In this document: piece after piece, positions 36,064 to 49,165 of the stretch
Layout of the letters: each line of letters starts with the position of its first letter
How positions within the stretch are numbered: position 1 is the first letter of the stretch
NCBI GenBank assembly: GCA_037043455.1
Contig: JAWPHD010001339.1
Coordinates: 248,001 to 312,000, forward strand
DNA length: 64,000 nt
DNA from: Cyrtodaria siliqua
Taxonomy: Eukaryota > Mollusca > Bivalvia > Adapedonta > Hiatellidae
Reading direction: 5' to 3'
The notes under the pieces: generated by a model
Database searches by the model: none
What the model saw: only the letters and a program-made list of their open reading frames with translations
What the model was told of the DNA's origin: nothing
Made by a program: the position numbers and the translations under genes

Positions 36064-36918
36064 AAAAAATAGAGTTTTAAAATACAAGTTTGTAGCGACT
36101 ACTTCTTGAAAACTATAAGTGATATTGATATGGGACTTTTTCTAAAATGATCAGCATGACATGATGTTGATCCTTGTCAAAAATCGTTTTGATTCAACGT
36201 TAAACATGGCTGCCAGCGGCCATCTTTGTTTACATAGAGTTATATAGTAAAAACTTGTAGCGACTACTGCTCTGAAACTTCTTGGCGGATTTTCATGAAA
36301 CTTTACAGGAATGTTGCTCTAGATGTCTTATTGATCCTAGAAAAATTTCAGGTCGGCCGGAAATTCAAGATGGCCGTCACAGCTGGAAATAGATTTTTAA
36401 AAAATAAGTTTGTAGCGACTACTTCTTGAAAACTATAAGTGATATTGATAAGGGACTTTTCTAAAATGATCAGCATGACATGATGTTGATTCTTGTGGAA
36501 AATTATTTTGATTCGACGTTAAACATGGCTGCCAGTGGCCATCTTTGGTTACACAGAGTTATATAGTAAAAACTTGTAGCGACTACTCCTCTGAAACTAC
36601 TTGACGGATGTTCATAAAACTTCACAGGAATGTTGCTCTTGATGTCTAGTTGATCCTAGAAAAATTTCAGGTCGGCCGGAAATTCAAGATGGCCGCCACA
36701 GCTAAAAATAGATTTAAAATAAATAAGTTTGTAGCGACTACTTCTTCAAAACAAGAGATATTGATATGGGACTTCTTCTAAAATGATCAGTATGACATGA
36801 TGTTGGTCCTTGTCGAAAATCGTTTTGATTTGACGTTAAACATGGCTGCCAGCGGCCATCTTTGTTTACATAGAGTTATATAATGAAAACTTGTAGCGAC
36901 TATTTTCATGAAACTTCA
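36064..36918 (-). repeat. Inverted family A segment
   Basis: This is the reverse complement of 33878-34732 over about 855 bp, including the private deletion at 33884-33905. It is the only family A sequence in the window in reverse orientation. The position is close to that of a direct copy predicted by the 2205-bp offset (36083-36937), so it looks like an in-place inversion of one duplicate. Confidence 0.85.
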
Positions 36919-37170
36919 TTTTAAAACTCTATTTTTTAGCTTTGCGGCCATCTTGGATTTCACATCAACATGAATTTTTGCTAGGATCAACTAGACTTGA
37001 TGGGCAACATTTCTGTAAAGTTTCATGAATATCCATATAGTAGTTTCAGAGGAGTTGTCGCTACAAAAGTTTACGGACAGACGGACAGACTGCCAGACGG
37101 ACAGACGGACGGACGACAGACGCCGCACCACGGCATAAGCTCTGCTGATCTCTGATCAGTCGAGCTAAAA
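36919..37170 (+). mobile_element. Family A 3' end, duplicate
   Basis: Direct copy of 34714-34965, with last half-unit, microsatellite (with the same GACTGCCAGACGG variant) and 3' hairpin. Confidence 0.85.
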
Positions 37171-37200
37171 ATAAAAAATAAATAAAAAAATATATAAAAA

Positions 37201-37949
37201 ACAAGAGGTCAATGACCTTGAAGCTCTACTGATTGATTTTGATTTCAGGAAGTAGTCGCTACAAACTGGTTTTTTGAAAATCTATTTTTAGCCGTGGTGG
37301 CCATCTTGAATTTTCGGCCGACCTGAAATTTTGCTAGGATCAATTAGACATCAAGAGCAACATTCCTGTGAAGTTTTATGAAAATCCGTCAAGTAGTTTC
37401 AGAGGAGTTGTCGCTACAAGTTTTCATTATATAACTCTATGTAAACAAACATGGCCACTGGCAGCCATGTTTAGTGTCGAATCAAAATAATGTTCGACTT
37501 GAATAACCATCATGTCATGCTGATCATTTTAGAAAAAGTCCCATATCAATATCACTTATAGTTTTCAAGAAGTAGTCGCTACAAAGTTGTATTTTGAAAA
37601 TCTATTTTTAGCCATGGCGGCCATCTTGAATTTCCGGCTGACCTGAAATTTTGCTAGGATCAATTAGACATCAAGAGCAACATTCCTGTGAAGTTTTATG
37701 AAAATCCGTCAAGTAGTTTCAGAGGAGTAGTCGCTACAAGTTTTCATTATATAACTCTATGTAAACAAACATGGCCACTGGCAGCCATGTTTAACGTCGA
37801 ATCAAAATAATGTTCGACTTGAATAACCATCATGTCATGCTGATCATTTTAGAAAAAGTCCCATATCAATATCACTTATAGTTTTCAAGAAGTAGTCGCT
37901 ACAAACTTGTATTTTGAAAATATATTTTTAGCCATGGCGGCCATCTTGA
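37201..37949 (+). mobile_element. Family A element 5' part fused to family B
   Basis: Direct copy of 34996-35744 with intact 5' end. At GCGGCCATCTTGACATTTTC it changes into a family B core without a spacer, so the element is chimeric or cut. Confidence 0.8.
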
Positions 37950-38825
37950 CATTTTCTTGTTACTAGTCCGATATGGCTGGTTTTCGAAATTGTTGGAGCT
38001 TTCATTGATATTAACAATCTCATAAAGTTTGATAAAGATCGGATGAACAATGAAGCCCCCATCGTCTTAACGAGGCAAAATATAGCATTTTTAACTAAAT
38101 CAAGGGCCATAACTCCACTGTAACTGGTCCGATATAGCTGGTTTTCAAAATTGTTCGAGCTTTCAACAACATTAACAATCTGATAAAGATTGGTAAAGAT
38201 CGGATGAACAATGAAGCCTCTATTGTCTTAACGATGCAAAATATAGCATTTTAACTAAATCAAGGGCCATAACTCTGATGTTACTAGTCCGATATGGCTG
38301 GTTTTTAAACTTGTCCGAGCTTTCATTGATATTAACAATGTGGTAAAGTTTGGTAAATATGGGATGAAAAACGAAGGCTCTATCGTCTTAACGAGGCGAA
38401 ATATAACAATATAGCATTTTTAACTTAATCAAGGACCATAACTCTGCTGTTACTGGTCCGATATCGCTGGTTTTCGAACTTGTCCGAGCTTTCATTGATA
38501 TTAACAATGTGTTAAAGTTTGGTAAAGATAGGATGAAAAATGAAGGCCCTATCGTCTTAACGAGGCAAAATATAGCAATATAGCATTTTTAACTAAATCA
38601 AGGGCCATAACTCCGCTGTTACTTGTCCGATCTGGCTTGTTTTCGAACTCGTCCGAGCTTTTATTGACATTAACAACCTATTAAATTTTGGTAAAGATCG
38701 GATTAAAAATGAAGGCCCTATCGTCTTAACGAGCCAAAAGTAAACGCCGACGACGGACGAAGGACAGACGCCGCACAACTCGGCATCCAATAAGCTCTGC
38801 TGGCCTTCGGCCACTAGAGCTAAAA
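37950..38825 (+). mobile_element. Family B element, 3' part
   Basis: Five 161-bp core units, a short GACGACGGAC tract, CTCGGCATCCAATAAGC and a hairpin GCTCTGCTGGCC, loop TTC, GGCCACTAGAGC, with one mismatch from the usual arm. The 5' end has been replaced by family A sequence. Confidence 0.8.
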
Positions 38826-41571
38826 AGAAAGTCATAAAATCTGGTAAAGTTTGGCAAAGATCAGATGGAAAATGAAGGCCCTATCATATGAAGAAGCAAA
38901 TTATAGCATTTTTTAACAAAATCAAGGGACATAACTTCGCTGTTACTAGTCCGATCTGGCTAGTTGTCCAACCTGACTGATCTGTCATTGACTTTAACAA
39001 TCTGATAAAGCTTGAAAAAGATCGGATGAAAAATGAAAGACCTACCGTCTTAACAAGACAAAATATAGCAGTTTTTTTGTTTAAAAAACAAATTCAAAAT
39101 TTTTAAAAAAAATAAAAATTAAAAAAAATGAAAACAAATAAAAGAAAAAGAAAGTCATAAAATCTGGTAGTTTGGCAAAGATCAGATTCAAAATGAAGGC
39201 CCTATCGTATGACGAGGCAAATTATAGCATTTTTAACAAAATCAAGGGCCATAACTCCGCTGTTACTGGTCCGACCTGGCTTGTATTCGAACTTGTCCGA
39301 GCTATCATTGACATTAACAATCTGGTAAAGATCGGTAAAGATCGGATAAAAATGAAGCCCCTATCGTCTTAACGATGCAAAATATAGCATTTTAACTAAA
39401 TCAAGGGCCATAACTCCGCTGTTACTAGTCCGATATGGCTGGTTTTGGAACTTGTCCGAACTTTCATTGATATTAACAATGTGGTAAAGTTTAGTAAAGA
39501 TAGGATGAACAAGAGGTCAATGACCTTGAAGCTCTACTGATTGATTTTGATTTCAGGAAGTAGTCGCTACAAACTTGCTTTTTGAAAATCTATTTTTAAC
39601 CAAGGCGGCCATCTTGAATTTCCGGCCGACCTGAAATTTTGCTAGGATCAATAAGACATTAAGAGCAACATTCCTGTGAAGTTTCATGAAAATCCGTCAA
39701 GTAGTTTCAGAGCAGTAGTCGCTACAAGTTTTTACTATATAACTCTATGTAATCAAAGATGGCCACTGGCAGCCATGTTTAACGTCGAATCAAAATAATT
39801 TTCCACAAGGATCAACATCATATCATGCTGATCATTTTAGAAAAAGTCCCATATCAATATCTCTTATAGTTTTGAAGAAGTAGTCGCTACAAACTTGTTT
39901 ATTTTAAATCTATTTTTAGCTGTGACGGCCATCTTGAATTTCCGGCCGACCTGAAATTGTTCTAGGATCAACGAGACATCAAGAGCAACATTCCTGTGAA
40001 GTTTCATGAACATCCGTCAAGTAGTTTCAGAGAAGTAGTCGCTACAAGTTTTTACTATATAACTCTATGTAAACAAATATGGCCGCTGGCAGCCATGTTT
40101 AACGTTGAATCAAAACGATTTTTGACAAGGATCAACATCATGTCATTCTGATCATTTTAGAAAAAGTCCCATATCAATATCACTTATAGTTTTCAAGAAG
40201 TAGTCGCTACAGACTTGCATTTTAAAACTCTATTTTTAGCTTTGGGGTCCATCTTGGATTTCACATCAACATGAATTTTTGCTAGGATCAACTAGACTTG
40301 ATGGGCAACATTTCTGTAAAGTTTCATGAATATCCATCCAGTAGTTTCGGAGGAGCTGTCGCTACAAGTTTTTACTATATAACTCTATGTAAACAAAGAT
40401 GGCTGCTGCCATGTTTAACGTTGAATCAAAAAAATTTTTGACAAGGACCAACATCATGTCATGCTGATCATTTTACAAAAAGTCCAATATCAATGTCACT
40501 TATAGTTTTCAAGAAGTAGTCGCTACAAACTTGTATTTTGAAAATCTATTTTTAACCATGGCAGCCATCTTGAATTTCCGGGCGACCTGAAATTTGGCTA
40601 GGATCAATTAGACATCAAGAGCAACATTCCTGTGAAGTTTCATGAAAATCCGTCAAGTAGTTTCAGAGGAGTAGTCGCTACAAGTTTTCATGATATAACT
40701 CTATGTAAACAAAGATGGCCACTGGCAGCCACGTTTAACGTCGAATCAAAACGATTTTCGACAAGGACCAACATCGTGTCATGCTGATCATTTTAGAATA
40801 AGTCCCATATCAATATCACTTATAGTTTTCATGAAGAAATCGCTACAAACTTGTTTTTTAAAAACCTATTTTTAGATCTGGCGGCCATCTTGGATTTCAC
40901 ATCAACATGAATTTTTGTTAGGATCAACTAGACTTCATGGGCAACATTTCTGTAAAGTTTCATGAAAATCCATTCAGTAGTTTCAGAGGAGAAGTCGCTA
41001 CAAAAAAAAGTTTACGGACAGACGGACAGACAGACAGACGGACGACGAACGCCGCACCACGGCATAAGCTCTGCTGATCTCTGATCAGTAGAGCTAAAAA
41101 TGAAGGCCCTATCGTCTTAACAAGGCAAAATATAGCAATATAGCATTTTTAACTAAATCAAGGACCATAACTCTGTTTTTACTGGTCCGATCTGGTTGGT
41201 TTTCAAACTTGTCCGAGCTTTCATTGATATTAACAATGTGGTAAAGTTTGGTAAAGATAGAATGAAAAATATAGGCCCTATCGTCGTAACGAGGCAAAAT
41301 ATAGCAATATAGCATTTTTAACTAAATCAAGGGCCATAACTCCGCTGTTACTTGTCCGATCTGGCTGGTTTTCGAACTCATCCGAGCTTTTTCTGATATT
41401 AACAACCTGTTAAAGTTTGGTAAAGATCGGATGAAAAATGAAGGCCCTGTCGTCTTAACGAACCAAAAGTTAACGCCGATGACGGACAACGGACGACGGA
41501 CGGACGACGGACGGACGACGGACAACTTGGCATCCCATAAGCTCTGCTGGTCTTTAGCCAGTACAGCAAAT
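38826..41571 (+). mobile_element. Family B element interrupted by family A
   Basis: Family B core at 38826-39508 continues at 41099-41571 and ends with a microsatellite and a decayed hairpin (CTGCTGGTCTTTAGCCAGTA). A family A element is inserted between GGATGA and AAAAATGAAGG. The uninterrupted core reads GGATGAAAAATGAAGG, so the insertion point is exact. An A/T-rich expansion lies at 39067-39140. Confidence 0.85.
39509..41098 (+). mobile_element. Family A element nested in family B core
   Basis: Complete: 5' ACAAGAGGTCAATGACC and tag, about four dimeric units, an internal last-type half-unit (40255-40340) followed by more core, then the final half-unit, microsatellite and hairpin ending GATCAGTAGAGC. 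The flanking family B sequence shows at most two extra A residues, so there is no long target duplication. Confidence 0.9.
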
Positions 41572-41574
41572 AAA

Positions 41575-41900
41575 ACAAGAGGCCCAAGTGGGCCTGTGGA
41601 CGCTCTACTGGCTAAAACAGCTCATCGATTTAGATAGAGCTAGATAGATATAGCTCTCTATATAGCTCTCTTCTCCTATAGATTTAACAAAGGAAAATAC
41701 AATATAGCATTTTCCAACAAATCAAGGGCCATAACTCTGTTAGTACTAACAAGATCTAGCTGGTTTTCGAAATTGTCTAAGATTTCATTGATATACCGCG
41801 CTTTGCACAACTAGACATCATACTAAGGCTTCCTGCCAAATTTTCGTAGATATTCAACAAGCCGTTTAAGAGGAGTAGCGCCGACAAGAAATTTAAAATA
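41575..41900 (+). mobile_element. Family B 5' end, truncated
   Basis: Starts ACAAGAGGCCCAAGTGGGCCT with tag GCTCTACTGGC, then a TAGATAGAGCT-type simple repeat (41634-41680), one decayed core unit, and unassigned sequence to 41900. No 3' end. Confidence 0.7.
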
Positions 41901-43951
41901 ACAAGAGGTCAATGACCTTGAAGCTCTACTGATTGATTTTGATTTCAGAAAGTAGTCGCTACAGACTTGTTTTTTGAAAATCTATTTTTAACCGTGGCGG
42001 CCATCTTGAATTTCCGGCCGACCTGAAATTTTGCTAAGATCAATAAGACATTAAGAGCAACATTCCTGTGAAGTTTCATGCAAATCCGTAAAGTAGTTTC
42101 AAAGAAGTAGTCGCTACAAGTTTTCATTATATAACTCTATGTAAACAAAAATGGCCACTGGCAGCCATGTTTAACGTCAAATCAAAACGATTTTCGACAA
42201 GGACCAACATCATGTCATACTGATCATTTTAGAAAAAGTCCCATATCAATATCTCTTATTGTTTTGAAGAAGTAGTCGATACAAACTTATTTATTTTAAA
42301 TTTATTTTTAGCTGTGGCGGCCATCTTGAATTTCCGGCCGACCTGAAATTTTTCTAGGATCAACTAGACATCAAGAGCAACATTCCTGTGAAGTTTCATG
42401 AACATCCGTCAAGTAGTTTCAGAGGAGTAGTCGCTACAAGTTTTTACTATATAACTCTATGTAACCAAAGATGGCCACTGGCAGCCATGTTTAACGTCGA
42501 ATCAAAATAATTTTCAACAAGGATCTACATCATGTCATGCTGATCATTTTAGAAAAAGTCCCATATCAATATCACTTATAGTTTTCAAGAAGTAGTCTCT
42601 ACAAACTTATTTTTTAAAAATCTATTTTTAGCTGTGACGGCCATCTTGAATTTTCGGCCGACCTGAAATTTTTCTAGCATCAATTAGACATCAAGAGCAA
42701 CATTCCTGTGAAGTTTCATGACAATCCGCAAAGTAGTTTCAGAGGAGTAGTCGCTACAAGTTTTTACTATATAACTCTATGTAACCAAAGATGGCCACTC
42801 GCAGCCATGTTTAACGTCGAATCAAAATAATTTTCCACAAGGATCTACATCATGTCATGCTGATCATTTTAGAAAAAGTCCCATATCAATATCACTTATA
42901 GTTTTCAAGAAGTAGTCGCTACAAACTTATTTTTTAAAAATCTATTTTTCGCTGTGACGGCCATCTTGAATTTCCGGCCGCCCTGAAATTTTTCTAGGAT
43001 CAATTAGACATCAAGAGCAACCCACTCGCAGCCATGTTTAACGTCGAATCAAAATAATTTTCCACAAGGATCTACATCATGTCATGCTGATCATTTTAGA
43101 AAAAGTCCCATATCAATATCACTTATAGTTTTCAAGAAGTAGTCGCTACAAACTTATTTTTTAAAAATCTATTTTTCGCTGTGACGGCCGTCTTGAATTT
43201 CCGGCCGCCCTGAAATTTTTCTAGGATCAATTAGACATCAAGAGCAACATTCCTGTAAAGTTTCATGACAATCCGCCAAGTAGTTTCAGAGGAGTAGTCG
43301 CTACAAGTTTTTACTATATAACTCTATGTAAACAAAGATGGCCGCTGGCAGCCATGTTTAACGTTGAATCAAAACGATTTTTGACTAGGATCAACATCAT
43401 GTAATGCTGATCATTTTAGAAAAAGTCCCATATCAATATCACTTATAGTGTCAAGAAGTAGTCGCTACAAACTTATTTTTTAAAAATCTATTTTTAGCTG
43501 TGACGGCCATCTTGAATTTCCGGCCGACCTGAAATTTTTCTAGGATCAATTAGACATCAATAGCAACATTCCTGTAAAGTTTCATGACAATCCGCCAAGT
43601 AGTTTCAGAGAAGTAGTCGCTACAAGTTTTTACTATATAACTCTATGTAAACAAAGATGGCCGCTGCCAGCCATGTTTAACGTTGAATCAAAACGATTTT
43701 TGACTAGGATCAACATTATGTCATGCTGATCATTTTAGAAAAAGTCCCATATCAATATCACTTATAGTATTCAAGAAGAAGTCGCTACAAACTTGTATTT
43801 TAAAACTCTATTTTTAGCTTTGGCGGCCATCTTGGATTTCACATCAACATGAATTTTTGATAGGATCAACTAGTCTTTATGGGCAACATTTCTGTAAAGT
43901 TTCATGAATATCCATCCAGTAGGTTCAGAGGTGAAGTCGCTACAAATAAAA
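41901..43951 (+). mobile_element. Family A element, 3' end lost
   Basis: Normal 5' end and about six dimeric units. A 227-bp offset duplication joins AGAGCAAC to CCACTCGCAGCC at 43021, reusing sequence first seen at 42795 with the same rare CTCGCAGCC variant. After the last half-unit (CACATCAACATGAATT, ACAAATAAAAGT) it passes into family C core in place of its own microsatellite and hairpin. Confidence 0.85.
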
Positions 43952-45043
43952 GTGTTTTTTTTTCAGTTTTTGCCTATTCAAGCCTAAGTAAAACTCTGAC
44001 TCCCAGGTTGGGGCCAAATGTGACCAATGGGTCACCATTTGAACAAACTTGGTAGAAGACCATAAGCTTATAGCAAATGCAAAATATTAAAACTCTGGCT
44101 CTTGCAGTATCAGAGAAGATTTTTTAAGTTTTTCCCTATACATGTCTATGTAAAACATGTGACCCTTGGGGCGGGGCCAGATGTGACCCCAGGGTCACCA
44201 TTTGAACAAAATTGGTAAAGGACCATTAGCTTATAGCAACAGCAAAATATTAAACCTCTGGCTCTTGCAGTTTCAGAGAAGAAGATTTTTTAAGTTTTTC
44301 CGTATACATGTCTATGTAAAACATGTGACCCTTGGGGCGGGGCCAAATGTGACCCGAGGGTCACCATTTGAATAAACTTGGTAAAGGACCATAAGTTTAT
44401 AGTAAATGCAAAATATCAAACCTCTGGCTCTTGTAGTTTCCGAGAAGAAGATTTTTAAAAAAAAGTCTTATATAAGTCTATGTAAAACTGTGACCCCCGG
44501 GGCGAGGACAAATTTGACCCCAGGGTCACCATTTGAACAAACTTAGTAGAGGACCATAAGCTGATGCTACATGTAATACATGAGAGCTGTGTGCCTTGTG
44601 GTTTCAGAGAAGAAGATTTTTTAACTTTTTTCCTATATGTCTATATGAAAAACATGCAAAACCTCAATATACAAACTTTGGACCACCGACGAACGGCCAT
44701 TTTTGACCCCGGGGACTTTATTTGTAAAAACTTGATAGTCTAGGCGTTGGCGATCATTTTAAAAGAAAAACTGTTGAAATCTGTCCAGCGGTTCTGGAGA
44801 TTTTTTAAGGTTATCGACCATATATGGTAATGGCAGCCATCTTGGATGTAGCACTGACCTAATTTTAACAAATCTAAAAAGCATTCATCTAAGGATCATC
44901 CATGTGAAGTTTGGTCAAAATTAGCCAAGCTGTTTCTGAGGAGAAGTCGTTTGAAGAAAAGTTGGCGGGCGACGGACGGACGACGGAAGACGGACAACAC
45001 ACGATCCCATAAGCTCTGCTGGCCCTTGGCCAGTAGAGCTAAA
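43952..45043 (+). mobile_element. Family C core with a family B-type 3' end
   Basis: Four family C units and a longer terminal unit (GGTTCTGGAGAT, GGCAGCCATCTTGGATGTAG, GTTTCTGAGGAGAAGTCG). It ends with GACGGACGGACGACGG, then CGATCCCATAAGC and a hairpin GCTCTGCTGGCC, loop CTT, GGCCAGTAGAGC. The same terminal unit at 52430-52640 is followed by the family C hairpin, so the 3' module here has been exchanged. Confidence 0.8.
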
Positions 45044-45069
45044 AATAAATAAATAATAATTTAAAAAAA

Positions 45070-46320
45070 AAAAAAGTTTGGGATGAAAAATGAAGGCCCT
45101 CTAGTCTTAATGAGGCAAATGTAGCGTTTTGAACTAAATCAAGGGCCATAACTAAGCTGTTACTGGTCCGATATGTTTGGTTTTCGAATTTGACCGAGCT
45201 TTCATTGATATTAACAATCTCTTAAAGTTTGGTAAAGATCGGATGAACAATGAAGCCCCTATCGTCTTAATGCGGCAAAATATAGCATTTTTAACTAAAT
45301 CAGCTGTTACTGGTCCGATATGACTTGTTCGAGCTTTCATTGATATTAACAATCTGATCAAATTTGGTAAAGGGCAGAAGAACAATGAAGCCCCTATCGT
45401 CTTAACGAGGCAAAATATAACATTTTGAACTAAATCAAGGGCCACAACTCCACTGTTACTGGCTCGATATGGCTGGTTTTCGAACTTATTCGAGCTTTCA
45501 ACGACATTAACAATCTGATCAAGTTTGGTAAAGATCGGATGAACAATTAAGACCCTATCGTCTTAACGAGGCAAAGTATAGCATTTTTAACTAAATCAAG
45601 GGCCATAACTCCGCTGTTACTATTCCAATATGGCTGGTTTTCGAACTTGTCCGAGCTTTCATTGATATTAACAATCTGATAAAGTTTGGTAAAGATCGGA
45701 TGAACAATGAAGCCCCTAGCATCTTAACGAGGCAAAATATAGCATTTGTAACTAAATCAAGGGCCATAACTCCGCTGTTACTAGTCCGATATGGCTGGTT
45801 TTCGAACTTGACCGAGCTTTCATTGATATTAACAATGTGGTAAAGTTTGGTAAAGATAGAATGAAAAACGAAGGCCCTATCATCTTAACGAGGCAAAATA
45901 TAGCAATATAGCATTTTTAACTAAATCAAGGACCATAACTCTGGTGTTACTGGTCTGATCTGGCTGGTTTTCGAACTTGTCCGAACTTTCATTGATATTA
46001 AAAATGTGGTAAAGTTTGGTAAAGATAGGATGAACAAGAGGCCCAAGAGGGCCTGTGGACGCTCTACTGGCTAACACGGCTCTTATAACATCAATGAAGC
46101 TATTGACTGCCATTTACGTTTTTTTTGAAAGTTTCGGGCAAAAAACAGCTTTTTAACTAAATCAAGGGCCATAACTAAAGAATCTGGTAAAGTTTGGTAA
46201 AGATCAGATGAAAAATGAAGGCTCTACCATATTAAAGAGGCAAAATATAGCATTTTTAACTAAATCAAGAGCTGTAACTCCTGTTACTGGTCCGACTGGT
46301 CCAACATAGAGCTAAAAAAT
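45070..46320 (+). mobile_element. Family B core with a nested family B 5' end
   Basis: Core units to 46033, then at GGATGA a new family B 5' end starts (ACAAGAGGCCCAAGAGGGCC). This is the same point in the core as the family A insertion at 39508. The nested copy keeps one core unit and then becomes A-rich simple sequence (46310-46395). No 3' end. Confidence 0.8.
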
Positions 46321-46395
46321 AAAAAAATATTAAAAAAAATAAAATTAAAATAAAAATAAAAAATAAAAAAAATCTAAAAAAAGAAAATATTCAAA

Positions 46396-48774
46396 ACAAG
46401 AGGTCAATGACCTTGAAGCTCTACTGATTGATTTTGTTTTCAGGAAGAAGTCGCTACAAACTTGTTTTTTGAAAATCTATTTTTAGCAGTGGCGGCCATC
46501 TTGAATTTCCGGCAGACCTGCAATTTTGCTAGGATCAATCAGACATCAAGAGCAACATTCCTGTGAAGTTTCATGAAAATCCGTCAAGTAGTTTCAGAGT
46601 AGTAGTCGCTACAAGTTTTCATTATATAACTCTATGTAAACAAAGATGGCCGCTGACAGCGATGTTTAACATTGAATCAAAATAATGTTCGACTCGGATA
46701 ACCATCATGTCATGCTGATAATTTTAGAAAAAGTCCCATATCAATATCACTTATAGTTTTCAAGAAGTAGTCGCTACAAACTTATTTTTTTTTAATCTAT
46801 TTTTAGCTGTAGCGGCCATCTTGAATTTCTGGCCGATCTGAAATTTTCCTAGGATCAATTAGACTTCAAGAGCAACATTCCTGTGAAGTTTCATGAAAAT
46901 CCGTCAAGTAGTTTCAGACGAGTAGTCGCTACAAGTTTTCAATATATAACTCTATGTAAACAAAGATGGCCACTGGCAGCCATGTTTAACGTCGAATCAA
47001 AATAATGTTCGACTCGGATAACCATCATGTCATGCTGATCATTTTAGAAAAAGTCCCATATCAATATCTCTTATAGTTTTCAAGAAGTAGTCGCTACAAA
47101 CTTATTTTTTAAAAATCTATTTTTAACCCTAGCGGCCATCTTGAATTTCCGGCCTACCAGATATTTTGCTAGTATCAATTAGACATCAAGAGCTACATTC
47201 CTGTGAAGTTTCATGAAAATCCGTCAAGTAGTTTCAGAGGAGAAGTCGCTACAAGTTTTCATTATATAACTCTATGTAAAAAAAGATGGCCGCTGGCAGC
47301 CATGTTTAACGTCGAATCAAAACGATTTTCGACAAGGACCAACATCATGTCATCCTGATCATTTTAGAAAATGTCCCATATCAATATCTCTTATAGTTTT
47401 CAAGAAGTAGTCGCTACAAACTTATTTTTTAAAAGTCTATTTTTAGCCGTGGCGGCCATCTTGAATTTCCGGCCGACCTGAAATTTTGCTAGGATCAATT
47501 ATACATCAAGAGCAACATTCCTGTGAAGTTTCATGAAAATCCGTCAAGTAGTTTCAGAGAAGTAGTCGCTTTTAAGTTTTCATTATATAACTCTATGTAA
47601 ACAAAGATGGCCGCTGGCAGCCATGTTTAACGTCGAATTAAAACGATTTTCGACAAGGACCAACATCATGTCATGCTGATAATTTTAGAAAAAGTCCCAT
47701 ATCAATATCTCTTATAGTTTTCAAGAAGAAGTCGCTACAACTTGTTTATTTTAAATCTATTTTTAGCTGTGGTGGCCATCTTGAATTTCCGGCGAGCCTG
47801 AAATTTTTCTAGGATCAACTAGACATCAAGAGCAACATTCCTGTGAAGTATCATGAACATCCGTCAAGTAGTTTCAGAGCAGTAGTCGCTACAAGTTTTT
47901 ACTATATAACTCTATGTAAACAAAAATGGCCGGCGGCCATGTTTAACGTCGAATCAAAACAATTTTTGACAAGGACCAACATCATGTCATGCTGATCATT
48001 TTAGAAAAAGTTCCATATCAATTTCACTTATAGTTTTCAAGAAGTAGTCGCTACAAACTTGTATTTTAAAACTCTATTTTTAGCTTTGGCGGCCATCTTG
48101 GATTTCACATCAACATGAATTTTTGCTAGGATCAACTAGACTTTATGGGCAACATTTCTGTAAAGTTTCATGAATATCCATCCAGTTGTTTCAGAGGAGT
48201 TGTCTCTACAAATAAAAGTTTACGGACAGACGGACAGACAGACGGACAGACAGACCGACGGACAGACAGACAGACGCCGGACGCCGCACCACGGCATAAG
48301 CTCTGCTGATCTCTGATCAGTCGAGCTAAATATCTATTTTTAGATTTGGCGGCCATCATGGATTTCACATCAACATGAATTTTTGCTAGGATCAACTAGA
48401 CTTCAAGGGCAACATTTCTGTAAAGTTTAATGAAAATCCATTAAGTAGTTTCAGAGGAGTAGTCGCTACAAAAAAAGTTGACGGACGGACAGACGGACGA
48501 CGCACCACGGCATAAGCTCTGCTGATCTCTGATCAGAAGAGCTAAAAAACTATTTTTAGATCTGGTGGCCATCTTGGATTTCACATCAACATGAATTTTT
48601 GCTAGGATCAACTAGACTTCATGGGCAACATTTCTGTAAAGTTTCATGAAAATACATTCAGTAGTTTCAGAGGAGTAGTCGCTAAAAAAAAAAGTTTACG
48701 GACAGACAGACAGACGGACGACGGACGCCGCACCACGGCACAAGCTCTGCTGATCTCTGATCAGTCGAGCTAAT
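46396..48774 (+). mobile_element. Family A element followed by two extra 3' ends
   Basis: Complete element to 48330 with five or six dimeric units. It is followed directly by two further copies of only the last half-unit, microsatellite and hairpin (48331-48546 and 48547-48774). The three termini end GATCAGTCGAGC, GATCAGAAGAGC and GATCAGTCGAGC. No 5' end separates them. Confidence 0.85.
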
Positions 48775-49165
48775 AATGACCTTCAGTGTGACCTCGACCT
48801 TAATATTTTAGTATAGTCATGACTCATGACCATGTTGTCATGATGAGTATATATTGAAAGTTTGACGAAGAAATATCAAGAAATGAGAAAGTAATAGGCA
48901 ACGTTAAGTTTTCGTGAAGAAAAAAATGACTATTTAACCCATATAATGACCTTGTCCTTTATATTTTAATATGGTCAAGTCGGTGTTGTGGTGATGAGTA
49001 AATATTGAAAGTTTGATGAAGAAATATCAAGAAATAAGAAAGTTATAGCCAACGTTAAGTTTATGTGAAGATAAAAATGTGTATTTAACCCATATAATGA
49101 CCTTCAGTGTGACCTTGACCTTCATATTTTAGTATGGTCATGTGGATGTTGTCATGATGAGTATA
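48775..49165 (+). mobile_element. Family H core, first part
   Basis: Three units of about 150 bp with CCATATAATGACCTT, TTTTAGTATGGTCATG and GAAATATCAAGAAATGAGAAAG. Interrupted at GATGAGTATATATT and resumed at TATATATTGAAAGTTTG (49642). Confidence 0.75.
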
